A stretch of DNA of 34,941 nt from Hyphomicrobiales bacterium (GTDB taxonomy: Bacteria; Pseudomonadota; Alphaproteobacteria; Rhizobiales; Methyloligellaceae): the NCBI GenBank assembly GCA_003228955.1, contig QIGN01000043.1, forward strand, positions 1 to 34,941, given 5' to 3'. The translations under genes and the position numbers were made by a program. Positions 22,951-30,094 of the stretch are shown one piece after another; the stretch's first letter is position 1; the number at the start of each line of letters is the position of its first letter. The notes beneath the pieces are model-generated. The model was not told the DNA's origin and made no database searches. It saw only the letters and a program-made list of their open reading frames with translations.

Positions 22951-24204
22951 TCACCTGTCCGGCCGGCGCGGCGGCGGGCGGCGGAATACGTCCGGGCGCC
23001 TTGGCCACGGAGCGCGCTGCACCGGGCGCCGGGACGCGGGCGGTATCGCCCGGCGGCCGGGAGGAGGCCGTCTGTTCAGGTTCGCCGGGGGACGGCCGGG
23101 ACGCCGCAGATCGACTCGCGGTGCACGCAGCCGCTTAGCCGCAAAACGCCCACGGGCATCGAGTGAACCACCTAGAATAACCCGCTGCCCGGCGCGCAAA
23201 TTGGCGCGGGAGGGAAGCTGGGTAATGGGCACGCGCCCCACGGCCACGCCTCCGGTAATCGCGCGTCTCACATAGCCCTCGATGGACAGACGCCGCACCC
23301 GGCCCGAGAAGGGCCGAAGGCCAAGCTGATTGATGCGCCGTGCGCGCAGACGCCCGCCGACGGCCCTGCCGATGATCAGAACATCCTGGCCGGAAGCCAG
23401 CGTTCTCGGCCTGCTGTCAACCGGTGTTTCGATGCGAACACCATTGACCGAAAATCCCGTCTGGCCGGAGGCTGTCACCCGGCCGCGCAAAACGGTTGTC
23501 TCCCCCGGCGCGGTTTTATCGATGCGCGAAGCGGCGATTACACCGTCCGCGCGCCGCAATCCGCTGACGTCGATATGGTCGCCGACGGCAAGACCGCTGA
23601 ATTTCATGACCCGCGATCCATTGCCCGCTGAAATGACGCCTTCGGGAATTTCGATACGTTGCCCGAACACAACCGCCATGCGCCGGGCAGGGTCAATCCG
23701 CTCAATGGGACCGGCCACCTCATGGCGTATGGCGAGCCGGTTTGCCCGCAGGCGCTGACCACTGCCGTCGGCTTCAATCTCGACCACCTGGCCGATACGC
23801 AAGGCATCGGGACGCACTTTGCGGTCTTTGAAGGTGATCGGCAAATCGGGCGCGTAATCTACTTCAAAGCCATTCACGAAGATGCTGCCAAAGCCGGTAA
23901 CGGTGCCGACGATCCCGGTACCGCCGATGCCCGGAGGCGCACCGGCAACCTGCCCCGTGCCGCCAATGCCGGGGGATTTGTCATTGGGTTTGCCCGTGCC
24001 GCCAATTCCGGGCTGGTTCATCTGGGCAATCTTCGTTTCGGAGCCTGCGGGTCCTGAAGTGCGCACATCCCCGGCGGCGGACGCCGATGGCGCGCCGCCA
24101 CCGCCAAGCGATGTGGCACAGCCGGTTAGAAACAGCGGCGCAACGAGCGCCAGCCAGCCGGCAAGAAAAGCGGACGCGTTCTTGCGAATGAAAGGTCCGG
24201 TCAT
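22951..24204 (-). CDS. DUF5666 lipoprotein with PGIGGTG repeats and a Pro/Arg-rich tail
   Basis: The 417-residue protein has a lipoprotein signal with lipobox LTGC (C29). Three PGIGGTG repeats follow (65-71, 78-84, 91-97), leading into GTVTGFGSIFVNGFEVDY and tandem ~60-residue DUF5666 beta-barrel (OB-like) modules to about 355. The last 58 residues contain 19 Arg and 17 Pro. It is probably anchored in the outer or inner membrane facing the periplasm. The function is unknown. The start at 24204 has GAGGGA nine bases upstream and follows the DUF6502 stop by four bases, so the two are co-expressed. An in-frame start at 24231 would overlap DUF6502. Confidence 0.88.
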   Translation of the reverse strand: MTGPFIRKNASAFLAGWLALVAPLFLTGCATSLGGGGAPSASAAGDVRTSGPAGSETKIAQMNQPGIGGTGKPNDKSPGIGGTGQVAGAPPGIGGTGIVGTVTGFGSIFVNGFEVDYAPDLPITFKDRKVRPDALRIGQVVEIEADGSGQRLRANRLAIRHEVAGPIERIDPARRMAVVFGQRIEIPEGVISAGNGSRVMKFSGLAVGDHIDVSGLRRADGVIAASRIDKTAPGETTVLRGRVTASGQTGFSVNGVRIETPVDSRPRTLASGQDVLIIGRAVGGRLRARRINQLGLRPFSGRVRRLSIEGYVRRAITGGVAVGRVPITQLPSRANLRAGQRVILGGSLDARGRFAAKRLRAPRVDLRRPGRPPANLNRRPPPGRRAIPPASRRPVQRAPWPRRPDVFRRPPPRRPDR

Positions 24205-24208
24205 CGCC

Positions 24209-25078
24209 CTATCCCTCGCCGTCCGTGTCATAGTCAGGGCCGGTATAGAAATAGACGCCGAAGGTCATGCGCTGCGTCGCATCGCCCGCGTCCCTGTCCT
24301 GTTCGGTCAACTCGAACGCTTTCCGGTTCACCTTGACCAGTGCGTCCGATCCCAACTCGCGTGAAAGTCCGGCAAGCTCCTCGACCGAGCGCGGACGCAG
24401 ATTTTCATAATACACCGCGCGCTCGAGCATGGCGGGCTCACCCCCGAGCAGGTTATGGCTGCTGGCGGCAATATGATCGTGCAGGTTGCGCCCGAAATAA
24501 TAGGCAAGGTCGCCAAAATCCTCATTCGGCACGAAGGCCGTCATATCCAGGTGCACAAGGTCATCCTTGTCGACCCGCGCCAGTCCCTGACGCAACCATT
24601 CATCGAGAACGGCCCGGGCGCGAATGTCCGTGGAGACCGAGGCGACAAGGCCCTCAAAGGACGCCCCGCCGCCTTTCGGGCGCTGGCGCGGGAGGGCGCG
24701 GGGGCGCCCGCGCCCATCGATATAATCCGGTGCTCCGGTCCACAGGGCAATCAGATGCGCATTGCGCGAGAGCACCGGCGAGGGCGCATCGCCACTGCGC
24801 CTACCTTCCCGCAGCGCCTTGATATCCTTGCGGTGCACGCCGGTCAGCAAAGAGATACGGCTGTCGGTCTGTGGTTTTCCCGGTACCGGAAATTCCTCCC
24901 GCGCCACGTCAACATAAACCTGCTTGAGTAAGCGCGAAAGCGACGGGAAGGTGATCCCCTTGGCGACAAGGACACGCACAAGCGGGCGCAAAAGCCGGTA
25001 AAGGGCTTGCGTCAACGCCGGATGCGGTTCACCTGGTGTCAATATTCCACTTTCCCCTGAAGGCGCTCTGGCGCCCAC
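24209..25078 (-). CDS. DUF6502 family protein with an HTH-like segment, putative transcriptional regulator
   Basis: The 289-residue cytosolic protein matches DUF6502: ALTQALYRLLRPLVRVLVAK and GITFPSLSRLLKQVYVDVAR form the helical N-terminus, and SRISLLTGVHRKDIKALR (73-90) reads as a helix-turn-helix. The C-terminal half is unknown, ending with MTFGVYFYTGPDY. Domain function is not established, so the regulator role is inferred from the HTH-like segment and from the three palindromes in the adjacent divergent region, the nearest only 14 bases from its start. The start is GTG 25078 without a clear ribosome site; a TTG at codon 13 is an alternative. It is co-transcribed with the DUF5666 gene. 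Confidence 0.85.
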   Translation of the reverse strand: MGARAPSGESGILTPGEPHPALTQALYRLLRPLVRVLVAKGITFPSLSRLLKQVYVDVAREEFPVPGKPQTDSRISLLTGVHRKDIKALREGRRSGDAPSPVLSRNAHLIALWTGAPDYIDGRGRPRALPRQRPKGGGASFEGLVASVSTDIRARAVLDEWLRQGLARVDKDDLVHLDMTAFVPNEDFGDLAYYFGRNLHDHIAASSHNLLGGEPAMLERAVYYENLRPRSVEELAGLSRELGSDALVKVNRKAFELTEQDRDAGDATQRMTFGVYFYTGPDYDTDGEG

Positions 25079-25092
25079 AGCATCATCGTCTG

Positions 25093-25107
25093 TGGGATGT
25101 TATCCCA
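25093..25107. promoter_or_regulatory. Palindromic operator-like site 1, next to the DUF6502 start
   Basis: TGGGATGTTATCCCA has perfect six-base arms and a three-base centre. It sits 14 bases before the DUF6502 GTG, where it could block translation initiation or transcription of that gene. It is one of three copies of TGGGAW-N3-WTCCCA in this gap. Confidence 0.7.
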
Positions 25108-25141
25108 TTCTCTTTTCAACCGGTCTTGTACCACAAAAAAC

Positions 25142-25170
25142 TTGACATGGGAATATTTCCCACGTAATCA
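25142..25170 (+). promoter_or_regulatory. Promoter for the repeat protein gene, with operator in its spacer
   Basis: TTGACA at 25142-25147 is a perfect -35 box, and TAATCA at 25165-25170 lies after a 17-base spacer as a good -10. The spacer itself is site 2 of the palindrome family (25148-25162), so a bound regulator would exclude RNA polymerase. The start of transcription would fall near 25177, leaving a leader of about 90 bases before the ATG at 25268. Confidence 0.75.
25148..25162. promoter_or_regulatory. Palindromic operator-like site 2, inside the promoter spacer
   Basis: TGGGAATATTTCCCA has perfect six-base arms around TAT. It lies wholly between the -35 and -10 boxes, the classical position of a repressor site. 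Confidence 0.75.
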
Positions 25171-25180
25171 TTTCGTTATT

Positions 25181-25197
25181 GTGGGATTATTTCCCAC
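25181..25197. promoter_or_regulatory. Palindromic operator-like site 3, just after the inferred transcription start
   Basis: GTGGGA and TCCCAC form perfect six-base arms with five bases between them. The core differs from sites 1 and 2 at one position. It lies 34 bases after site 2, close to three helical turns, and would be downstream of the inferred start of the repeat protein message. Confidence 0.7.
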
Positions 25198-25267
25198 GCA
25201 TATTGGTGCTCCACCTCCCCAGGGAATCCCTGCTCTGGAGCCGCCAAGGACATCAGGAGAGTAAGCT

Positions 25268-25999
25268 ATGTGGAACAGACAGGAGATTGCGGAACAAGGT
25301 TCCTGTGAACGCGGCGGCGGGTTTGCAAGAGCCCTCACCTGCGCCGCGCTGACAACCGGCATCCTTCTCGCCACCGCGACATTGGTGCTCGCGCACACCG
25401 ACCCGGACAACAACCCTCCGGGCCCCAGAGGCGGCCCCGGCACAAACTGGGAGAACCCTCCTGGACCGCGCGGCGGCCCCGGCGCTTCCCCCGACGCCAA
25501 GCCGTGGCGGCCGTGGGTGTGGCGCAGGATTTTTGACAATGACAACAATCCTCCCGGACCCAGGGGCGGCCCCGGGACAAACTGGGAAAACCCCCCTGGA
25601 CCGCGCGGCGGCCCCGGCGCCTCCCCCGACGCCAAACCGTGGCGGCCCTGGCGGCCCCTGGTGCGCCGCAGGGTTTTCGATTCCGATAATAATCCCCCAG
25701 GTCCGCGTGGCGGGCCTGGCACCAACTGGGAAAATCCTCCCGGACCGCGTGGTGGCCCCGGCGCGTCCCCCGATGCCAAACCGTGGCGGCCCAAGGTGCT
25801 CCGCAGGATTTTCGACAATGACGACAATCCTCCTGGACCGCGCGGCGGACGTGGCACGAACTGGGAAAATCCTCCCGGACCGCGTGGCGGGCCCGGCGCC
25901 TCCCCGGACGTCAAGCCATGGCGGCCCGCGGCGAAGCGGAGAATTTACAACGCCCGACAGTCCATCCGTCCGCAACGGCCTCGCCCGCGCCGGCGCTAG
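25268..25999 (+). CDS. Secreted repeat protein, four ~45-residue units each with two NPPGPRGG motifs
   Basis: The 243-residue product begins with a basic N-terminus and a hydrophobic segment (ALTCAALTTGILLATATLVL) ending LA-HTD, a likely signal peptide. Four tandem units follow at residues 47-91, 92-139, 140-184 and 185-228, built as DNNPPGPRGGPGTNWEN, PPGPRGGPGASPDAKPWRP, then a variable basic piece with RRIF, RRVF or RRIY. The tail is RPQRPRPRRR. No cysteine is found outside the signal region, and no catalytic motif is seen. A collagen-like extracellular filament, cationic wall-binding protein or polyprotein cut at the RR sites are all possible; none is shown. An AGGAGA lies seven bases upstream, and the promoter above carries operators. 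Confidence 0.85.
   Translation: MWNRQEIAEQGSCERGGGFARALTCAALTTGILLATATLVLAHTDPDNNPPGPRGGPGTNWENPPGPRGGPGASPDAKPWRPWVWRRIFDNDNNPPGPRGGPGTNWENPPGPRGGPGASPDAKPWRPWRPLVRRRVFDSDNNPPGPRGGPGTNWENPPGPRGGPGASPDAKPWRPKVLRRIFDNDDNPPGPRGGRGTNWENPPGPRGGPGASPDVKPWRPAAKRRIYNARQSIRPQRPRPRRR
25406..25951 (+). repeat. Tandem coding repeats of the secreted repeat protein
   Basis: Four units start at 25406, 25541, 25685 and 25820 (135, 144, 135 and 132 bases). Codons for the same residues differ between units while the protein stays almost identical, e.g. in the PPGPRGG segments. This points to selection on the protein, not a recent DNA duplication. Confidence 0.88.
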
Positions 26000-26057
26000 T
26001 TTTGCGTCAAGCGGTGGCGCCGATGCCTCGCACAGTTGCGGGTAAAAGGGCTGCAAA

Positions 26058-26097
26058 GGCCCGGCGGCGGGCACTCCCCGCCGCCGGGCCGATTTAT
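26058..26097 (+). terminator. Terminator of the repeat protein gene
   Basis: A perfect 13-bp GC stem (26058-26070 with 26078-26090, 7-base loop) is followed by GATTTATT. It lies 58 bases after the repeat protein stop and points to a monocistronic message. Confidence 0.75.
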
Positions 26098-26141
26098 TCG
26101 TAACCCATTGGGCCGGGATTGCACTTTTACCTCCGGCCCCC

Positions 26142-26615
26142 TCACCACATCTCGCTCAAGTCGGCGCCATCGAATATTTCGGCCAGCCGCCGCCGGGCGC
26201 CGGCATCGGTCCCGCGCGGCAGGTCCTCGCGTGGAAAGAACCCCTGCTCGGCGATTTCCATGTTGGGAGGCGGCGTTTCAGGTTGTTCCCATGCCCGCAC
26301 GATAAACACCGCGATGTGGTCACCTGGGAAATTCTCCCCGTTTGAAAATATCCCGTGGAGTTTGGCCGGGGCCGTGATTGCCACGCCGGTTTCTTCCGCC
26401 AACTCGCGCGCCAATGCGGTCTTGATACTCTCGCCGCGTTCGACGCCGCCGCCGGGAAAAAACCAGCCCGGACGGTATCCATGGCGCACGAGCAGCACAT
26501 CCGCGCGTTCATCGATCACCACGCCCTGCGCCCCGATTGTCAGCCCCCGTGTCAGACGCCACCATGGCCGGAGCGCCCTGACAAGATACCGTCCGGGGCG
26601 GGGTTTGGCCGTCAT
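26142..26615 (-). CDS. Nudix hydrolase
   Basis: The 157-residue protein has a canonical Nudix box at 56-78 (GGVERGESIKTALARELAEE then TGV), preceded by GYRPGWFFPG. The N-terminal ~25 residues are basic and aromatic (LVRALRPWWRLTRG). The rest of the fold resembles MutT/ADP-ribose-type hydrolases; the substrate is unknown. It is divergent from the metallophosphoesterase gene by 89 bases and convergent with the repeat protein's terminator. Confidence 0.9.
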   Translation of the reverse strand: MTAKPRPGRYLVRALRPWWRLTRGLTIGAQGVVIDERADVLLVRHGYRPGWFFPGGGVERGESIKTALARELAEETGVAITAPAKLHGIFSNGENFPGDHIAVFIVRAWEQPETPPPNMEIAEQGFFPREDLPRGTDAGARRRLAEIFDGADLSEMW

Positions 26616-26704
26616 GCCGGATCATCCCGCTTGTCATGTCCCCGCGCCGGGGGATAAATGGGCGCGGCGTCAGACAGAAATCGCAAAAATAACCGCATCG
26701 GCCT

Positions 26705-27616
26705 ATGTTCACACTTGCTCATCTTTCGGACCCGCATCTGGCGCCTTTGCCAACGCCCGGCCCCGCCGAGCTGGCAAACAAACGTATCCTCGGGTACCTC
26801 AACTGGCAGCGTTCCCGCAAGGCCATTCACGTCCGCTCCGTCCTCGACGCTATCGTCGAGGACATGCTGGGCAAGTCGCCCGACCACATCGCGGTGGGCG
26901 GCGATCTGACAAACCTGGCACTGCCACGGGAATTTCTGAATGCCCTCGCATGGCTCAATTCCCTCGGCGGACCTGAACGTGTCAGTGTCGTGCCGGGAAA
27001 TCACGACGCCTATCTGCACGCGGAGTGGAAATTCGCCGCTGGCCTTTGGGACACCTATATGAGATCGCATGCGGGGCGAAACCAAAAGAGGACCGCCAGC
27101 ACGGACGGTTTCCCTTATGTACGCCACTTCGGCAGGGTTTCTCTGATAGGTCTGAACACCGGCATCCCCACGCCGCCCTTTTTCGCCTCCGGGCGTCTGG
27201 GCGGCGGCCAACTTGAGTTGCTGGGCAAAATTCTGGCGGATCTGGGCGAAAAAAAGCACTTCCGGATCGTTCTCATCCACCATCCGCCGCTGCCGGGCCT
27301 TGCGCCATGGCGTAAGGCCCTGCGCGGGGCGCGCGCGTTGCAGGAGCTTCTTGCAGCCAGAGGGGCGGAGCTTGTGCTCTATGGCCACAACCACACTCAG
27401 GCCATCAATATTTTGTCTGGCGCGGCCGGGCCGGTGCCGGTTATCGGCGTGCCCTCGGCGTCATCGTCACGCGGGGGGGCGGACCATCTGGCCCGCTACA
27501 ATCTGTTCGCTATCCGTCATGACGGAAATCGCTGGCGCTGCAAAATGACCGGGCGCGGGCTGCGCAACGCCGGTGGACCGGTTACGCAGCTGGAGCAAAG
27601 ACGGATTACTGGGTGA
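26705..27616 (+). CDS. Calcineurin-like metallophosphoesterase
   Basis: The 303-residue protein has the full metallophosphoesterase motif set: SDPH (D9, H11), GDLTN (D67), GNHD (N99, H100, D101), IHHPP (H192, H193) and GHNH (227-230). These residues bind two metal ions. The family includes cyclic-nucleotide phosphodiesterases, UDP-diacylglucosamine hydrolases and DNA nucleases; sequence alone does not choose. No signal peptide is seen. Its end overlaps the convergent unknown gene by 11 bases. Confidence 0.93.
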   Translation: MFTLAHLSDPHLAPLPTPGPAELANKRILGYLNWQRSRKAIHVRSVLDAIVEDMLGKSPDHIAVGGDLTNLALPREFLNALAWLNSLGGPERVSVVPGNHDAYLHAEWKFAAGLWDTYMRSHAGRNQKRTASTDGFPYVRHFGRVSLIGLNTGIPTPPFFASGRLGGGQLELLGKILADLGEKKHFRIVLIHHPPLPGLAPWRKALRGARALQELLAARGAELVLYGHNHTQAINILSGAAGPVPVIGVPSASSSRGGADHLARYNLFAIRHDGNRWRCKMTGRGLRNAGGPVTQLEQRRITG

Positions 27617-28154
27617 TCTTCCAGCCCAAAGCCAGCAACCCGGCTACGCCTGTGAGAAGACCGATAAGAAAAGCGGAAAAAACAAGACCCTTGCGGCTCC
27701 GGCTCCGGCTCCGCAAAGGCAGGCGTTCATAGCGGAACCCGGACGCGGCGCGCTCGCGCGCCACGATTTCGTTCGCCACATATTCGGTGATCCGCCCGGC
27801 CATGACCCCCACGTCATCGGTCTCGACCATGACAATGCGGCCCGTGCCCTCATTGCGTATCATACGGTAGATCTCGCCTGAATTGTCCATGGCGATATAG
27901 GTGATGATGTCAATCCACAGGCGCGCCGGCTTGCTCGGCACGAGCGCAAGCGCAAAGCGGTCGTCTTCCATCGGAATTTCATCGAACACCGTCTCGACCG
28001 CCGCATGCAGCACCTCCAGACGCGCCATCTCGGTGCTTCTGCGGTCGACGGACTGGTCGATGTCGACCGCTTCCTGCACCCGGGCAAGGTGAATGGCCTC
28101 GCGCAGCGATGTCGCGGTAGCCGGCTGGTCGAGCTTTTTGTCTGTCTTCTTCAT
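27606..28154 (-). CDS. Tail-anchored protein of unknown function
   Basis: The 182-residue product has a long acidic and helical soluble part (AIHLARVQEAVDIDQ, VETVFDEIPMEDDRF, LWIDIITYIAMDN, TGRIVMVETDDVGVMAGRI), an Arg/Ser-rich linker (LRSRSRSRKG) and one C-terminal membrane helix (LVFSAFLIGLLTGVAGLLAL). I do not recognise the family. It lies downstream of the larger membrane protein gene on the same strand, 115 bases apart, so they may work together. The start at 28154 begins MKKTDKKLDQ; longer frames overlap the intergenic region without a ribosome site. Confidence 0.75.
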   Translation of the reverse strand: MKKTDKKLDQPATATSLREAIHLARVQEAVDIDQSVDRRSTEMARLEVLHAAVETVFDEIPMEDDRFALALVPSKPARLWIDIITYIAMDNSGEIYRMIRNEGTGRIVMVETDDVGVMAGRITEYVANEIVARERAASGFRYERLPLRSRSRSRKGLVFSAFLIGLLTGVAGLLALGWKITQ

Positions 28155-28269
28155 GGCCGATTGGCGCCCATTCAGTTGCCCCACACTTTGGCCAGCAAGT
28201 GTAGCATCTTGTCCGCGCTGGCGGGAGAAATGTTGGGGCAGGTTACCGGAGGCAACAAATTTTACAACG

Positions 28270-29589
28270 CTATTTGCGCGCCAGAACGACGCTGGCGCGC
28301 GCATCGTCGAACCAGCGGTCGAAAGCGGCATCCACATTGCCTCTCAGTTTATCTTTCCAGGCACCGATTGTGGCTTCCAGCGCTTCGCGGTTGGCGGCGA
28401 TAAACTTGTCCCGGTTGAACTCTTCCTGCGCCTCATTGATGAAATAGTCCGCCGCCACGCCGATCAGCACGCCGGCGATGGCGCCGACGATCTGGCCTCC
28501 CGCCGGCTGCACGATCGTGCCCGCCACGGCTCCCTGCTCGGCCAGCGCGAGGCGTGCGCCGAAGGTGGTGACGAAACGCCGCGACAGCATACCGAAACTG
28601 CGCGCCATGACACGGTTCATCACCGGGCCAAGAACCAGCGCACCGGCGGTGCCGCCGCCCGCCGCGACGCCGAGCCCGGCGATGCCGTCAAACGCCCGGT
28701 CTTCCATCAGATATGTCGGCGTCTTCCATTTCTGCGCATCCCAGTCGAGCTTGACCCCGGTGACTTTTTCGTCGGCGGGAATGTCAGCAAGAAGCCGCGT
28801 GTTCCGGGCAAGAAAAAGCTGCAATCTCATGTCGCCATTGGCGATCACCCGGCGGTAACTTTCATGGCCCCGGCGCACCAGGGTCTCAAGCCCCTGCGTG
28901 ATCTTCTGGTCACGCACTTCCGGCTTCAGGACCTGCGCCTTGTAGTGACGCATGAAATAGTCCTTGAGGTCGCGCTCGACCGCCTCGGACAGATTTTCAT
29001 ACTCGCCCGCCTGCGCGAAACGCACAGCGGCCGAGGTCAGCGTTTCCTTGAGCACGATGTAGGAGCGTTTCCACTCAAAGAACCAGTCCGCATAGGCCTC
29101 AAGCACCTGGTCCTTGTCGGCGAAGGCGTTGTCGAACAGCGCGTCGATATCGGATGCCGCCGCCCGCTTTATCCGGTCGCGCTCGTCATCAAGCATCAGG
29201 ATGGTGTCATTGACGAAATTGTCGGTATCTGATTTTGCCGCCGCGACACGGCGCAAACTGCCGTCCACGTCGCGCACGACCAGATCGACGGCGTCTTGCG
29301 GCAGCGACGACTTGAGAAAAATGTCGAAGATGGAATTGTCGGGATGGGTTGCAAGCGAATAATCCTGGGCGCGCTGCCAGGAGCGCCAGAAATTGGTGCC
29401 GAGCGAGACAAAGCCGTAAGCGGCGAGCAGCAGGGCGAGCGAAATCCCGATGGGCCGCAGGAAGGCGCCAACGGGCCCGACCTTGCGCACCTTCAAACGG
29501 GCCGGCGTCTTCGCCTGCGCGGACCCGCGCGCGGGCACATCCGCGCCGCCCCCACGCCCGGAGATGATATCCGTGGTTTTTGCTGCCAT
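28270..29589 (-). CDS. Large membrane protein of unknown function
   Basis: The 439-residue protein has a basic, Pro/Gly-rich cytosolic N-terminus, a membrane helix at about 45-66 (PIGISLALLLAAYGFVSLG), a long charged helical region (~90-300), and two glycine-rich hydrophobic segments near 325-350 (AGLGVAAGGGTAGALVLGPV) and 375-400 (GQIVGAIAGVLIGVAADYFI) before a soluble end. The glycine-rich pair resembles membrane-inserting hairpins of pore or scaffold proteins, but no family was recognised. It is first of the pair with the tail-anchored gene. GAGAG stands upstream of the ATG. Confidence 0.75.
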   Translation of the reverse strand: MAAKTTDIISGRGGGADVPARGSAQAKTPARLKVRKVGPVGAFLRPIGISLALLLAAYGFVSLGTNFWRSWQRAQDYSLATHPDNSIFDIFLKSSLPQDAVDLVVRDVDGSLRRVAAAKSDTDNFVNDTILMLDDERDRIKRAAASDIDALFDNAFADKDQVLEAYADWFFEWKRSYIVLKETLTSAAVRFAQAGEYENLSEAVERDLKDYFMRHYKAQVLKPEVRDQKITQGLETLVRRGHESYRRVIANGDMRLQLFLARNTRLLADIPADEKVTGVKLDWDAQKWKTPTYLMEDRAFDGIAGLGVAAGGGTAGALVLGPVMNRVMARSFGMLSRRFVTTFGARLALAEQGAVAGTIVQPAGGQIVGAIAGVLIGVAADYFINEAQEEFNRDKFIAANREALEATIGAWKDKLRGNVDAAFDRWFDDARASVVLARK

Positions 29590-29722
29590 ATTTCTCTCAA
29601 CGAATCGCTTGTTTCTATATGGCGTCGCACTCAGCCTATCACAAGCTCGAAGGCCGCATTCGCGCTTCTTATCTCATTGTCTTCAATCGGTTAACACTCG
29701 GTACTTTTGTACCTTCCGGACC

Positions 29723-30007
29723 CTAAAGCCGGACCATCTGCCGGCGTCCGCGGGATTTGAGCAGAGGATCGATGCGCGCGCGAAAGGCCGCGTAGTGCTC
29801 CGTGCGGCCATGGGCATCGATGGCCGCCTGATCGTCATAGAGTTCATACAGGAAGAATTTGTGCGCGTCGTCCGGGTCGGAGCACAAGTCGAACTGGTGG
29901 CATCCTGGTTCCTTTTCGAGCGAATTGCGCGCCTGGAACCGGAGCGCGTCACGCACCTCATCCCCTTTGCCGGGCAGAGCTTCAAAATCAACAATAATTG
30001 CGAGCAT
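29723..30007 (-). CDS. Antibiotic biosynthesis monooxygenase (ABM)-fold protein, putative quinol monooxygenase
   Basis: The 94-residue protein matches the ABM ferredoxin-like fold: a first strand LAIIVDFEALPGKGDEVRDAL, the EPGCHQFDLCSDPDD segment, then FFLYELYDDQAAIDAH followed by TEHYAAFRARI. Members include quinol monooxygenases such as YgiN and small unknown enzymes acting as dimers. AAGGGG stands upstream of the ATG. It is divergent from the frameshifted PaaK-like gene by 87 bases. Confidence 0.85.
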   Translation of the reverse strand: MLAIIVDFEALPGKGDEVRDALRFQARNSLEKEPGCHQFDLCSDPDDAHKFFLYELYDDQAAIDAHGRTEHYAAFRARIDPLLKSRGRRQMVRL

Positions 30008-30094
30008 CCCGCGTCCCCTTCAGAGTGTTGTCGTAAACTGCACCGAGTAAGCTATGTTGTGTCCGGAAACCGCAGCACAGGCAAGCCTGACGCA

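Noticed and set aside
25406-25951. Regular repeats reminiscent of a CRISPR array
   Set aside because: Units are ~135-144 bases, fully coding in one frame, and have no short identical repeats separated by unique spacers.
25253-26074. Antisense open frame across the tandem repeats, Gly/Pro/Arg-rich
   Set aside because: It arises from the repeat coding strand in another frame. It lacks the signal peptide, ribosome site and terminator that the plus-strand gene has.
29450-30094. Upstream extension of the PaaK-like frame
   Set aside because: It crosses the divergent ABM gene and has no family similarity before ATG 30095.
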